64,000 nucleotides of DNA. It comes from Sindora glabra (taxonomy: Eukaryota > Streptophyta > Magnoliopsida > Fabales > Fabaceae). The translations under genes and the position numbers were made by a program. Of the stretch, positions 1 through 12,438 are shown piece by piece. Within the stretch, counting starts at the first letter, position 1; each line of letters opens with the position of its first letter. The DNA is taken from NCBI GenBank assembly GCA_020226215.1, contig CM035233.1, forward strand, positions 28,585,150 to 28,649,149, given 5' to 3'. The notes beneath the pieces were generated by a model. The model saw nothing but the letters and a program-made list of their open reading frames with translations, had not been told where the DNA came from and searched no databases.

Positions 1-393
1 GTTTGGGATCCGTCGCTTGCTATATGGCGCTTACTTCACCATCACTTAATTTAGAATCATTGGAGGTCTGAGAACTAAATTGTTTACGACAACGTCCTCT
101 TACCAGAAACATCAATTTCAGTTTTTGTAAAGCGGGACCTTATATACTTTGCACGCATTATTATTTAAGAACGTATATTCAAACCCCATAATATCTTGTC
201 CCCACAGCAGGAGAGTAAACAACAGCAAACTAGTAACTCCCGTGAAGATATCGGATCAGCTTATTATAAGCCGGTCTTGTCCATCAAATTCTATGAAAGA
301 AAATTCAAATTGCATTTAAGTGCACAAAGTTGTAAGCCTCGGAGAATTTAGTAGCTAGATAATGTCCATGGAGTTAGTAACCAGGATTTAAAA
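1..393. other. AT-rich intergenic sequence, nothing recognised
   Basis: I see no open frame with protein-like composition, no splice-bounded exon and no transposon terminus here. The sequence is somewhat less AT-rich in its first 380 bases than in what follows. Confidence 0.5.
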
Positions 394-725
394 TTAATTT
401 AAAGTGTAAATTATTTTTATATTATTATTTATTTATATATTATTGTATTAATAAAAAATTATTAAAATTATTTTATTGGAATAAGAAATTTTAATTACTT
501 TTTTTAATAACATATCTTACTTCTATTTATTGATAGTATAAAATATTATACACTTTAAATTTAATTTAAAGTGTAAATTATCTTTGTATTATTATTCACT
601 TATATATCATCATATTAATAAAAAAATTATTAAAATTTTTTATTACAATCAAAATTTCTTAATTGTTTTAAAATTTTTCTAATAATGCATCTTTCTTTAC
701 ATTATCAATAGATCAAATTTAAAAT
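394..725. repeat. 167-bp tandem duplication with a palindromic junction
   Basis: Two diverged copies of an AT-rich unit lie head to tail. The shared phrase TTAATTTAAAGTGTAAATTAT starts at 394 and again at 561, and a long matching stretch follows each (TATTAATAAAAAATTATTAAA-like). At the junction, positions 550-574 form a perfect inverted repeat with 11-base arms (ACACTTTAAAT and its complement) around TTA. No coding potential is visible. Confidence 0.75.
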
Positions 726-1548
726 CTAATAATAAACTAGGTAATTTAATTTAAACTATAATATGTGCATGGTTCTAGAATTTATATTGCAGTTATAACT
801 ACAGTTTAAAAAATTATAAAAAATGGTCATTATAATATAAAATTACAAAAATTACAAATAAACATGATTTGTAGTGGCAATATTATGCATAATATTGAAA
901 CTTGAAATATATATGTAAAAATAAGTAGAAATTTATATGCAAAATGTAAATATGAAGGAGTAATATTTTTGCATTTTATATTTGCATCAAAATCAAGTAA
1001 GTTATAAGCGGGTAGGTGCCATCTAATAATAAAAAACTTAAATAGAATGTCAGAAACTTTAGATTTGAACTCTCGTTTATGTTAATTTATAGAAAACCAT
1101 GTAATTTGTCATTAATTATATGTATCCAAAATTGATTTCTTCAGGAAAAACAGATTGAACTTTAGATATTTTAGGTTGAATAAAGTGTTCTAAATTTAAT
1201 TATTAAAAGGTATTTTTATTAAGAAATATTTATTTTTTAATACTTTCACTTTAAACCGTAATTAATCTCATATACAATAGAAAATTGTGTGAAAATATTT
1301 TAAATTTTGAAACAATGATTGTATCACAGCACCGAGATGAATTTAGTGATGAAACTTGAGATATATAGTGACATTACTTTTTCATGAATATAGTAAGTGC
1401 CATTTTTTTAATAGTCATTAAACCACTAAATACATATATAAATAAAGTTTTGGAATTGAACTCAAAAAATAGAAAAAGGTAAAATTTTCATGTAATATTA
1501 TATATTACTTGAATTAAATACCTTTGACAATAAATATGATTTGGTCAT
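726..1548. other. AT-rich intergenic sequence, nothing recognised
   Basis: I see no gene or transposon end in this stretch. It ends directly at the CACTA transposon, whose 3-base target duplication CAT occupies 1546-1548. Confidence 0.5.
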
Positions 1549-1767
1549 CACTACAACAAAAAAGTTCAATAGCGGCGACATTTTTAGTGACGACAATCTC
1601 TCAGTCGTCGCTAATGACATTAAAAACTTTTAGCAATGATAAAGTTGTCGGTAAAAAAAAAATAGCGCCAAACAATTTGGCAAGGGTGGGAATTGAAATA
1701 TTTTAGCGACGACTTTTGTCATCATAAAAGATCAAAACCTTCAATGATGATAAAGTCGTCGCTAAAA

Positions 1768-2130
1768 GGGTTGGCACAAATTTCAATGCAAGCCTTTCAA
1801 TGATGATAAAATCATCGCTAAAAATATTAATCTTTACCAATGACATTATCGTCATTGAAGGGTTGGCACAAATTCCAGTGCGAGCTCTTCAATGACGACT
1901 TTGGCATCGCTGAAAACTTTAATCTTTACTGACGATATTATCATTGCTAAAGGGTTGGCACAAATTCTAGTGCAACTCTTCAATGATGACAAAATCATCA
2001 CTAAAACCCTAGTCTTTAGCAATGATTTTGTTATCACTAAAGGGTTGGCACAAATTTCAGTGCAATCCTTTCAGTAACCACAAAGTCGTCGCTAGAAATC
2101 TTAATCTTCCAGCGACAACAAAGTCTTGCT
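1768..2130. repeat. 92-bp subterminal tandem array of the CACTA element
   Basis: About four units lie head to tail. The phrase TTGGCACAAATT recurs at 1771, 1863, 1955 and 2045, so the period is 92, 92 and 90 bases. Each unit also carries a GATGA/GTCGTCGCTAAA module. The array lies inside the left subterminal region, where CACTA elements keep the motifs bound by their regulatory protein. Short open frames on both strands here are by-products of the repeat. Confidence 0.85.
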
Positions 2131-2201
2131 AAAGGGTGGTTGTTTTTAGCAACGATGCTTTAGCAACGACTAAGAAATTTGTCGTCACTGAAGGATCTAT
2201 C

Positions 2202-2209
2202 TATAAATA
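2202..2209 (+). promoter_or_regulatory. Candidate TATA box of the CACTA gene
   Basis: TATAAATA lies just after the subterminal repeats and upstream of the decayed gene, within CTATCTATAAATAGCC. Its position fits the promoter that drives the CACTA transcript. There is no direct evidence of activity. Confidence 0.5.
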
Positions 2210-3658
2210 GCCTCCTGCAAGCCTTCATCCTCATTTGCGCGCAATAAGGTAGGAAGTCAAAGAATTTAAGAGGTATGTTCTCTCCTTTCTTTTGTAGTTT
2301 AGTATTTTTTTATTTTTTATTTTAGAATTTTTTATCCATATTTTTAATGGTATAGTATAATTATTTATTTATATAGTATATTGTTTTGATTTTGTTAGAT
2401 GTTGTTGTTATTTGTTAGCATTTGTGTTTGATTAGGTGATATTTGATCAATAGATTTATTTCTATAAGGTATGTGTAGAACTTTATACAATTTTGTTTGA
2501 TTATGTAATTTATGATATGAGTTTATTTTTTACAATAATATGTAACTATTTAATTTATTCTATTTGTATGGCAATTTTTGCTTGAAGCCGCTGATGATTG
2601 AATTTATGTGCTATAAATGTTAAATATGCTTGCATAATTTAATTTTTATGTATAATTTCTAAATATAAATTATGTTATTTTTATATTACCGGGTATAATT
2701 ATCTATTTTAATAATTTGAATGTGCATTGATTATTCAATTAAGTAAATACATGTGTAGATTATTCAACCTAAGACGTAGTTTCGGAATATAGGACCTTAT
2801 AATTTTATGGAAAAATAGTAACATATGGAATTAGAATACTTATATAAGTACATTGATAGGAAGTAATGATGTGAAAACAATCCTTTAAGCACATAAATAA
2901 AATTTTTCAATATAAGTTTGTAAACATATTTTAATGAAAATGCAAAATAAAGTAAGTAAATGTTATAATTATTGAAAAAAATTTATATTTAATATTAATA
3001 TTAAATAAAAGAAGATATATCCTAAAATTTTTTTACAATCTGAAACGTTTTATATAATTAAACAATTTAACAGGGATCATAATTCAAAAAAAATTCATAA
3101 TAATGTACAATGATAAAAAAATAATTCAATCACATAGTAATGATTATTATATAATTGTTAATAAATATTTCTTTATAAAAAATTCAATTACAGAATTAAA
3201 AAATTAATGAAGATAAATAGAGTTTTATTGTAATTTCCTTTGTAAAAGTAAAAATTAAAAAAAAATTCTTTGTGAAAAAATATCTTTGTAAAAAATTTCC
3301 ATATATTCAATGTCTTCATTGGAAATGTGTTAAAAATAAAAACTATTCAATAATAATTTACACGAGTTTTATTGTAATTTTCATATAATTTTTAATTCTA
3401 TCTATAAACTTATACACTATCTAACTTTTTATTATGCATAATATTAATATGTACTTAATACTAATCAAAAAAAATTTCCATAACGATATGTAATTTTTAT
3501 AAGATGAAACTTATTTGCTAATGTAAGATAACTCGCAATTGTGTAAGAGGAGTTATGTAATTTCATTTTATGAATGTATTAATTTTTATTATGTCATTTG
3601 CTTCAATTGTGAGCATTTTTTTATAAATACTTACACAATATGTATTATTCTAGCCATA

Positions 3659-5395
3659 GCGGATGTTGAGGCACGACACCATGGAGGTGACGCTGAGGGG
3701 ACCCTCCACCTCCACGTTGGCCCACTCACATTCCTTTGCAATGTGAGGAATCAGGAATCTTTTCTAACAATGACACCTATGTTGAATATTTATTAAATAT
3801 AAATTTATGATACTGATTCTTTTTTGTTATCCATCAAAGTTACACCTGTGAGAAAGAAAGGCCTAAATGGGTCCCTCAGGCTGTACGAGAAGATGCAAAG
3901 GAGCAGGGGAAGACTGGTGCCTATACAGTTCGATGTGACTGGTACATGGCATCCGATTGGAAAGAATTCTAACCATCTCTCCTACGACATAGGTAGCATT
4001 ATTCAAGCACATGTACCACCTTATTGTAAGTCATGGCGGTCGGTGCCTTAACAACTGCGTGATAAAATTATGCAAAAGGTTTGCATAAGTATCTATCACC
4101 TCTTTATCTTAACTTTATTATATTTGGTATTAAAATTTTTAGATATAATTCTTACTAATTTATTAAATATCTTGTACTGCAGTCTCATTTCGAGTTCCAA
4201 GACATCATTGAGGCCGAGTGAGATAAAGTGCTCAGTGGCCTAGTGCGAAGTGTTGCCGACTTGTATAGAAATTGGAAGTACAGGTTGAACAAGCATTTTC
4301 TAGAGCACGGAGGTGATCAAGACCATGATTTCAACCTAGACCGTGCTAAACGCTATGTGCCATGATCTATCTCACCCCAAACGTGGCATCGGTGTGTAGA
4401 TTTCTTTGACAGCGACAATTACAGGGTAAGTGTGATATTTAACCAAATTTTGTTACTATTTTATCTACCTAAATTTTAAATATAATTATATTATATAATT
4501 ATTTCTTAATTTGTAGGAGTTATTTAGAAGAAATGCAAATAACCAGGCAAAGAAGGTGGTGAATGATTAGCGTGGATTGAAATCCATTGTTGTTCATCAT
4601 TATGATAAGGTAATTCAAAATATTATTTATTATTTAATTGTATAATCTATTGCTAATTAATAACTATATTTATCCATCTTTCTAATATTTTAATAGAGAA
4701 ACAAGGAGATTGGTGAGCTAAATTAGTGCTTAAGAATTTTAGGAACCGACACATGTATAAGATGAGAGAATGGGTGCATCCGACACTTGCGGAGCAATAT
4801 GTAAGTGACTTAAACTTTACATTTTAATGATATCGATTATTTTTATCATTTATGTAATTAATTTTTATTTTAAAAATTTAAGATGAGGACGACCAAGCTA
4901 GCCATGCAGTAGGTGCAATTCAGTGTATCATCCATGGACTCACATAGCACTCCAGTGCAAATTGATAAGGCTGCCATTGCCGATGAAGTGCTTGGCACTC
5001 GTCGAAGATACAGGAAGGTAGTTGGTCATGTGCTGGCTAACCAGACATATTATACGCCTAGCACTTCCAGCTTTGGGATGAGTACTTAGTCGATGTCCTA
5101 AGTGGGTGCGTTGTGAAAGCAGTTGCATCAAAGTCAACACTAGATTCAAGAGCAACAACAGCAAATTTAGGAGCAGCACCAGATGCAGCAGCAGTTCAGG
5201 TCATACTTGATGATGCTAACTTCCTTACTTAGACAGCATGGTCTTGATCTACCCATGCCTCCATTTTTTGCTGCATCATCTAGGTTGAATAGATTTACAG
5301 TCGATCCTTGGCAGCTTGCTGGTCCCTCCACCTCCTAGCCTATCGATCCAGCCGCCTCCCAACCACCACCCCTCTATGCATTGTCCTTGTCACCA
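3659..5395 (+). pseudogene. Decayed CACTA-encoded Transposase_24 (Ptta/En/Spm) gene
   Basis: Several exon-like blocks can be read: about 3824-4051, then 4183-4425, 4517-4609, 4697-4800 and 4883-5395, joined by GT-AG introns (for example acceptor 4181-4182, donor 4426-4427, donor 4801-4802, acceptor 4881-4882). The translated blocks have the character of the plant Transposase_24 family: a YRNWKYRLNKHF stretch, a WHRCVDFFDS stretch, an ELFRRNANNQAKKVV stretch, then an EVLGTRRRYRKVVGHV stretch and a Gln-rich tail. Family knowledge links such proteins to DNA binding at CACTA ends, with catalysis by a separate protein. In-frame stops occur in almost every block (after CKSWRSVP, IIEAE, KRYVP, KVVND, IGELN and LAMQ). 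Several fall where Trp or Gln would fit, consistent with C-to-T decay. The exact 5' end is uncertain. Confidence 0.75.
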
Positions 5396-6161
5396 AAAGG
5401 ATGACGATGACGATGATGATGATAGTCTTGGTAATGATGATGATACATCTAGTTATTTGCAGTTTTCTTTTCCTTAGATTTTGTATTTTTTATTTCTTTT
5501 TCATGTAAAGATATTTATATGAATCATGTACATCTCATATGTATAAATAATTTTACAGTTATTTTATATAAGTATTTAATTTTTTTCATAAGAATCATGC
5601 AATCTTATTTTAGTTAATTGTTAGTATCGTTACCCTATTTTATTTATAGAATTTAAATTCGATGAAATTAAATAAAAAATTTTTAAATTAGATTAAATTA
5701 ATTTAGTTTATTTGAAATATTATTATGAGTATTATTAAATATAATATAGTAATTGAAATATAAATTTTAAAAAAATAATATAATATTTTACCGATAACAT
5801 TATCATCGTTGAAGACTAATTTTAAGCAATGACAATATCATTAGTGAAAATTCATATTCTGCAACGACATTGTCATCAGTGAATATAGTCATTGTTAAAA
5901 GTTTGATTTTCAGCGACGATAATATTGTCAATAAAAGTTTAAAATTTAAAAAAAAAATAAATTTGAAAACATCTTCTGTGACGACAATGTCATTATAGAA
6001 ATCCTAACTTTTTTCGGCAACAAAATTGTCATTAGTCTAGGTTGTTTTAGCAACAAATCTACATCGACAACAATATCAGCGACAACTTTCTTTATTTGCG
6101 ACGACCAAGAAACCTTCAACGAAGACTTTTATTGTCGATAAAGGTTGTTTTTGCAATAGTG

Positions 6162-9100
6162 CATGTGTAATCTCTCATTCTATAGGTATATATTAAAAAA
6201 GAATTATATATTTTTTTGAAAATACCACCATATAAGTGTAAGTGGATTTTATTTTAACAGCATGAAAGGTCCAACTCTATTATTTAAAGTTTTATAGAAA
6301 ATGTTAAATTTTTTTCTTATTTTTACATAAAAGTTTTAATTTTTTTTATAAAATTAAAAAATTTGAAACGTTTTAAAAAAAATTACAAAGTCACATATCC
6401 GCATATATTTCTCAGATAGCAAAAGGAAAGGCTTTAATGGAAGACAAGTATCCATGGAAGCAACATATAATATTATAAAAGAAGGAAAATACGGCAATAT
6501 TCTGGGAATACATTGGGCGGGCCTTAGTATCTTTGTTCATATCACAACGTGGTGACAACGTTTACGAGGGATCCAAGTAGATTTGAAATGACAATTGCAA
6601 TAGTAATGTATGATGGAATTTATATAATTAAGTAGACACAAAAAGTAAGATATTGGAAAATATGATATATTATTGGTGTAATAATATATTGAAATATTAT
6701 CAAATTAATTTGATAATAAATTTTAATTTTTTAAAAATTAAATTTAACATATTAATGATCAATTCTAACACTGCATCATAATTATCTCCAAAATAGAAAA
6801 ATAAATTCTTTTCTTTTTCTAAATTGAAATATAAGGAAAAAAAAGAGAGGGAGATTCACACTTGTCACGGGTCGAGTTGCAAAGCCATCTCAAGTTGATT
6901 TATTGATAACAATTCAAGTGCAAATAATATTGATTCATAACTTGCTATTTTGGATCCTTATTAATGGCAAATTAAATTAGAAAATATTATATTCACTTAA
7001 TTATTCCTATATTTTTCATTTTTTAAAAATATGCATATTTAACCTGTGAAATATTATTATTGTCATTATAAAATGTAATAATATCAAACTTTTAAATTAC
7101 AATTTGACTTTTAATATTATCCTTGTCCTTCATAATTGAAAGATCATTTTGTATATTTTTTTTGTACAAATTTAAACAATAAAAACACTTTCTTCTTTGT
7201 ATGTTTAATTGTTGTAATATTTACTTATAAAAATTTAAGAAAATAATACTTTATTTATGAGTAACAACATAAGAGAATAGTTACAATTAAAGAGTGAATT
7301 ATTTTACGTTTCATAATAATAAAAATATTTCAAAAGGAGTGAAAGTGTGTAATTATAAAAAATGAAGGATATTGAATATAATTGAATCAATTTTTAAGAG
7401 AAATTAATGTAAGTTACTTATTAAATTATTGTTGCTATTTTTTTTTTTGTTTGTAATGTTTGTTGCTAATTTATGAAAAAATTTGAAAAGGAAAAGAAAA
7501 TTACATAAAAGAGTTATGCCATGAGACCAGATAACCCCTCACAATAATTCATGTCAAAATGTTGAAAATCATGACATTGAAAACGACATGTAAAGAGTAC
7601 TCCGAGCAAGAAAAGTGAATTGTATAGATTTGACATTAATAAATAAAATTAAATTATAATTGAAAGTTAAATGATAATTTAAAATGATCATGCAATTTTA
7701 TATTTTAATATAATTATTAAATAAGATTGAAGATTTTTAGTATTTTATTTATAAAATAAAAAAATCAATTTGATAACTTCTGTCCACTTTTTACTTACAA
7801 ATGAGAGTGATGCTCTCATTATATATACAGACACACACATATAATTATAAATTATAGTTATATTTGTGATTAGAATTATATACTTGTAGTACAATGATCA
7901 AAATTATGAACAAATATGAAAAAATTCAGCTATTATAATGTAAAATTATAACTGCAATATGATTTATATTTATAACAAATTTGATACGTTATACTTTTAT
8001 ACTTTATAAAAATATATATTATTATTTTAAAATTCAAAGTAATTTGTATTGTAAAATTGATTAAAACTGCACATCTTATAAATACTCTTAGTGTCCACAA
8101 GAAGTTTTTTTAATGGTAGCTTATAAAGTATCTTTCTAGCTTAAATTAGTGACTGTTTACAACTTATCTCTTCTGTCCACCCACCTTCCTACAAAAATTG
8201 TTCACATGCATATACAACTTTTTACCTATTGGATTATATAATTTCTTTGCATTGCCCTGTTTTATGCTTATTTCACAGTTATTCATTTCTTGTAAAGCAT
8301 ACATAGAGGGGATCTTATAATTTCAAGGGATGTATAGTAAAAATACTTACAGTTAAAACACACACTAGCAAGAACTTAGTCAAAGTATATCTTTGATTAC
8401 ACTGTAATGAAGTGAATCCTAATGAAACTATAGAAAATTGTAAAAAGACTATAAGACAACATAATTACATTACTTGCAAATCTTTATTTATCTATTGTTA
8501 CAGTAGTAGCCTAGTGATCACCATCATAACAGGGGCTAAAATATTTCAATATCAAAAAGATAATGACAACAATAGATCCTACAAGAGAAGGCAACTTTAA
8601 TCATGCATAGAGCTATGAAAAAATGAAGGGGACATTGATAGTTGAATATATTTGTCCCCTAAATTATCCATATGACACTGTTGGAATCAAACTTGCATGT
8701 GTAATGGATAGTGGGAAAGCAGTGTTGTAGGAATCCTAATAAGACTTCACACGAAAGACTTTTATTTAATTTACCTAAAAGTGCTATGTAAGGTTTAGGC
8801 CATGAGCCACAAAAGAAACTTTGACTACCTAACCTTAAAAGCCTAACAGCAAAATTTTATGAATAATCTTAAGTTAATTTGGTGAAATTCTAAAGGAATA
8901 ACTTTTGACTTTAAGATTAGAGACAAAAATAACTTATGTTGTTAGGTGCTAGTGGAGTAACATAATGAACATATGGGAAGAAAAGACTGAGGCTACATGA
9001 TCCAATTTGAATTTTAAAACTCTTTCATCCATATCATCATCTGATTTTAGTTACAAGCTTTTTATTTTTATTTTCATTTGATTTTATCTAGAAGCTTTTC

Positions 9101-9340
9101 TTTATCTTTATCATCATCTCATTTCAAACCTTAAATCCTATCTTTTCTTTACATCTCCAAATGTGAAATTTGCAAACTTCCATCTAAGCAATAGTTGCCA
9201 TACAATTTCTTCTTGACATTGTATCATCAGTAAAATCAATTAACCTTAGCATAGTCAAACTAGGGTGTAATTCATGTTGAGAATGATTGTTATATAATTT
9301 CATCTTTAGTTCATAAATTTTTTGTTCTCTTAGGTAGTAC
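6162..9340. other. 3.2 kb AT-rich spacer without a recognised gene
   Basis: Between the CACTA element and solo LTR copy A I found only short open frames without family features, for example a 62-codon frame at 8412-8600. A short hairpin (ATGAGAG, TGAT, CTCTCAT-type arms) lies at about 7801-7819. No RNA gene or transposon terminus could be supported. Confidence 0.5.
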
Positions 9341-11000
9341 TGTTGGTGTGTGTCCTAAGAACCAATCATATAGATGATTGAAATAATACATAATGTATTA
9401 TGTTTTATTTCAAGCAATGCAATTATTATATTTTATTTTCAATTTTTTACATAATTTATAACTTAATATAATAATTATCCCTGGAATAGTTTTACTATTC
9501 CTAAAATGCCCCTAGTTAAGTATTATTACGATAAAAGATAGTAATAGTACATCGAGACTAGCATATATAATGACTGATGATTATGAATTATGGATATGTG
9601 ATATCAAGTCAATATATAAGTACATTGTTTGTGAACAAATGTACTGAGCTGGCCCATTATGAGAATACTGCATAAATAAGACTTGTGTCATTAGTAGTTC
9701 TCATATGGTCACAATTGCATATAGTCCTTTGACCTAAAGTCACTACGGTTCCCTACATGAGGGGTTACTCACTTTAATGTCGTCTTATGTCACCTTTAAT
9801 CGGGATGACGAGTAGTGCGTTAATTGGGTGTGTCACGAATCATGTAAAGGGAATGCTTATGTAAATGAAATTTTGTTACTCTTATAAAAAAAAATATATC
9901 CTTGAGCCCCTTGATTGAGTAAGACTTAGAAATGCATGGCTATGCTCAAATGGATCAATATGTGATATTGATCATTTGTTTTGAAGCCTACTCAGTATCA
10001 AGAAATATAAATTGAACATTGATGAGGATGACACACTCCATGCCTCCAGTTCAATTTGGATATTATTATAAAAGGGATCATGATACAAAGCATTGTTCAT
10101 GTATTAGGTGGATGTCAAATCATAGACATTCTTACCACTTGAGTGGTAGTGATGTATTGCTAGATACCACTCACTGTCTATGGCTTAATAATGAGTCATT
10201 ATCAACGTAGTAAGAACCTACAGGGTTACACAAAAGGAATAGGAATAAGATAATAATCAATTGGACTTTAATTATATTAATATCCAATTAATTAGACTTA
10301 TTTTCATGCATATATATTATTATTAAGAATAATAATATATTGTTCACGTAATATATATATATAATATTATGTGATATTATTTGATATTAAAGTAATAACA
10401 AATAATTATGTTATCATATATTAGATAAATATATTATGAGATAATATTATTTTAATATTTGATAACTATATGCAATTATCTAAATATTAAGATATTCATA
10501 TTATGAGATAATATTATTATCTAATATTAGATAATTAATAGATAAGTCCTATCTCTCCTCACTCTCTCTAGGATAAGGTTAAAAAGAATTGTTAAGTGTG
10601 ATTAGAATTTTGGAGGCATTATCCTAGTAGGACTAGGATTGTGGCTTGCCTAAGTTCTATAAAAAGGGACTTGAAAGCAGCACTTTTAAATATGCACATA
10701 AGCTCCCAAGACCCTAAATCACTCAGAAAACATTTAATCCTAAATCCTAGAGAGAGAAACGTATCCTAACAAATTCGTGGAAGGCGAGAGATCGTTATTC
10801 ACTCCATGTGGATACCGTAGAAACACTGTACCTTCCGGTCGGCGTTTAATTCATCCGCTCTCTTAAGTTTTGATTAGTAGAAACACAAATGTCCAATAGG
10901 TAAAACCTTAATCATTGATTTATGTCTTTTACATAGATCTTAGGTAGAATTCAGATCAAGTTTTAGATTTTTGCTACGTATGATAATCCGAATTCCAACA
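9341..11000 (+). mobile_element. Solo LTR, family X copy A
   Basis: This 1660-bp unit begins TGTTGGTGTGTG and ends AATTCCAACA, with TG...CA ends inside a TGTTGG/CCAACA inverted repeat. It is flanked by the exact 5-bp duplication AGTAC (9336-9340 and 11001-11005). A TATA box (TATAAAAA, 10658-10665) precedes a transcribed-region-like stretch, as in an LTR promoter followed by R/U5. No retroviral internal domain and no second LTR accompany it, so unequal recombination between two LTRs is the simplest origin. Three more copies lie in this window, two in the opposite orientation. Confidence 0.87.
10658..10665 (+). promoter_or_regulatory. LTR TATA box in copy A
   Basis: TATAAAAA followed by GGGAC lies about 340 bases before the LTR end. 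The same position carries TATAAAAG-like boxes in copies C (44777-44785, minus strand), B (16347-16355, minus) and D (62380-62387, plus). Conservation among diverged copies supports an LTR promoter. Confidence 0.6.
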
Positions 11001-11005
11001 AGTAC

Positions 11006-12292
11006 AATTGAGATAAAGTTTTTTTATCATAATCTATTATGCAAGCTTACATCTAAATGCATCCTTCTAAAATTTGATTCTACTTGGTTGTTATTTTAAA
11101 TCCCTTTTTTATTATCTTTTAGATGAATGGCTACTCCACTTACATCTTGTAGCTTTCAATTTTGTCTTGAAGTTGAAATTGACATTAATTGCTTGAGTTC
11201 TATCTAAAGTACATAACTATCCTATTTTTGTTATTTTTCTCTTCTTTATTTGTATTATAGCTATCATATGATGAACAATATGCAAACTTATTATTAAGAA
11301 GGATGAAGAGGATGATTATTTTGGAAAGGTAAATTATGACTTTGAAATAAGTTATGATGATAAAAGGTAGTTTTGATATTTTGTGGGAGGTAATCATGCT
11401 TAAGGTAGTTTTGATGGAAGTTGTTAATGTCCATATAATTAGTGTTTTATCCCCTTTACATAGCAACATTGATTTTATAAGACTTATACTTATGGTGAAA
11501 ACTATTAGTTGTATAATTTGTAGCAATAGTGGTTACCCAATCCATAAACTAGTAGTTGCATAATAAGAATTCTTGTTGCAATCGATACTTAGGATGATTC
11601 TTAAAGTGCAAATCGGTTCACAAGATTTTTCCAAAAACATGGAAATTTTATTTGAGATGATTTTCTTGTGAATGACAATACAAATTATTTTCCTACCATG
11701 TGGATTTAATGCTTTAGACATAGCCTTTACATTACGTGACATGGAAGCACTAGCTCATTATTGCTTACCCTAGTTGATGTGATTCACTTTATATCAGTCA
11801 GCTAAATACTTTCTACAATACATAATAATGAAGTTGTGCTTCCATAAGAGATAATCATAATTGGTCTTGATTTTACTAAAATAAGCATGTATTAATTGCA
11901 ATTATTGATATATATTTCTAATAGCCAATTTCAATTATGATAGGTGGCTAGCTAATATTGTCTTTTGTATAGGGGAAGTTTCAAAACAAATTGAGTCATT
12001 TTAAAGAGGACATGTTGATTGGCTTTACAAAAAGAGCAAGATACAACCTATAAAAGGCATGTCAAATTGTTATTTAAACTTAATAGGAGTCTTTCAAAGA
12101 ATATACAACATAGAGTAAAGAGTGTGAAGGAGATAGAAACCAAAGAACAATGGAAAAAAAGGGTAATTTCAATCTAGTTTCATTCTCTCTCTAGATATAA
12201 CACAACTTCTTCAATCAATGTCAACGATATTGTTGGATAAAGCATGCAATAATATCTTCTAGTTTGCCAGATTATGTGTTGGGAGGTTTTGT
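11006..12292. other. Spacer without a recognised gene
   Basis: Short frames on both strands (for example 11200-11526 minus and 11354-11563 plus) overlap each other and show no family features or splice context. I see nothing I can name. Confidence 0.45.
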
Positions 12293-12395
12293 AGTTCAAC
12301 TTGTTTGGTTAAATGAAATTCAATGGATTTTTATATATGTTGCAGTTCAACTTATTTAGTTAAATCAAATTCAATGGATTGTTTTTATATGTTAT
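12293..12395. repeat. 51-bp tandem duplication
   Basis: The phrase AGTTCAACTT followed by (G/A)TTT(G/A)GTTAAAT(G/C)AAATTCAATGG occurs at 12293 and again at 12344, about 51 bases apart. The two copies differ at a few positions. Confidence 0.75.
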
Positions 12396-12438
12396 AATAC
12401 ATTAATTATTAAAAGAATACAATTTAATTAATTTATAC

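Larger units (their letters stand above)
1549..6161 (+). mobile_element. Defective CACTA (En/Spm) DNA transposon, complete ends
   Basis: The left end begins CACTACAACAAAAAAG and the right end finishes TGTTTTTGCAATAGTG, whose complement CACTATTGCAAAAACA is an imperfect copy of the left terminus. The trinucleotide CAT flanks both ends (1546-1548 and 6162-6164), which is the 3-bp target duplication typical of CACTA elements. Both subterminal zones are dense in GCGACGAC/GTCGTC motifs, expected binding sites for the TNPA-type protein. At 4.6 kb it contains only a decayed Transposase_24-type gene. I see no TNPD-type transposase, so the element is non-autonomous. The orientation is that of the internal gene. 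Confidence 0.9.

Noticed and set aside
1768..2130. Regular 92-bp repeats that superficially resemble a repeat-spacer array
   Set aside because: The units are similar along their whole length with no unique spacers, and they lie inside a CACTA subterminal region in plant DNA, so this is not a CRISPR array.
10019..10210. 63-codon frame in solo LTR copy A
   Set aside because: It lies within an LTR, and the other family copies have stops or shifts at the corresponding place.
11200..11742. Overlapping plus and minus frames of 69-108 codons
   Set aside because: There is low-complexity Ile/Ser/Asn content, no splice context and no recognisable family.
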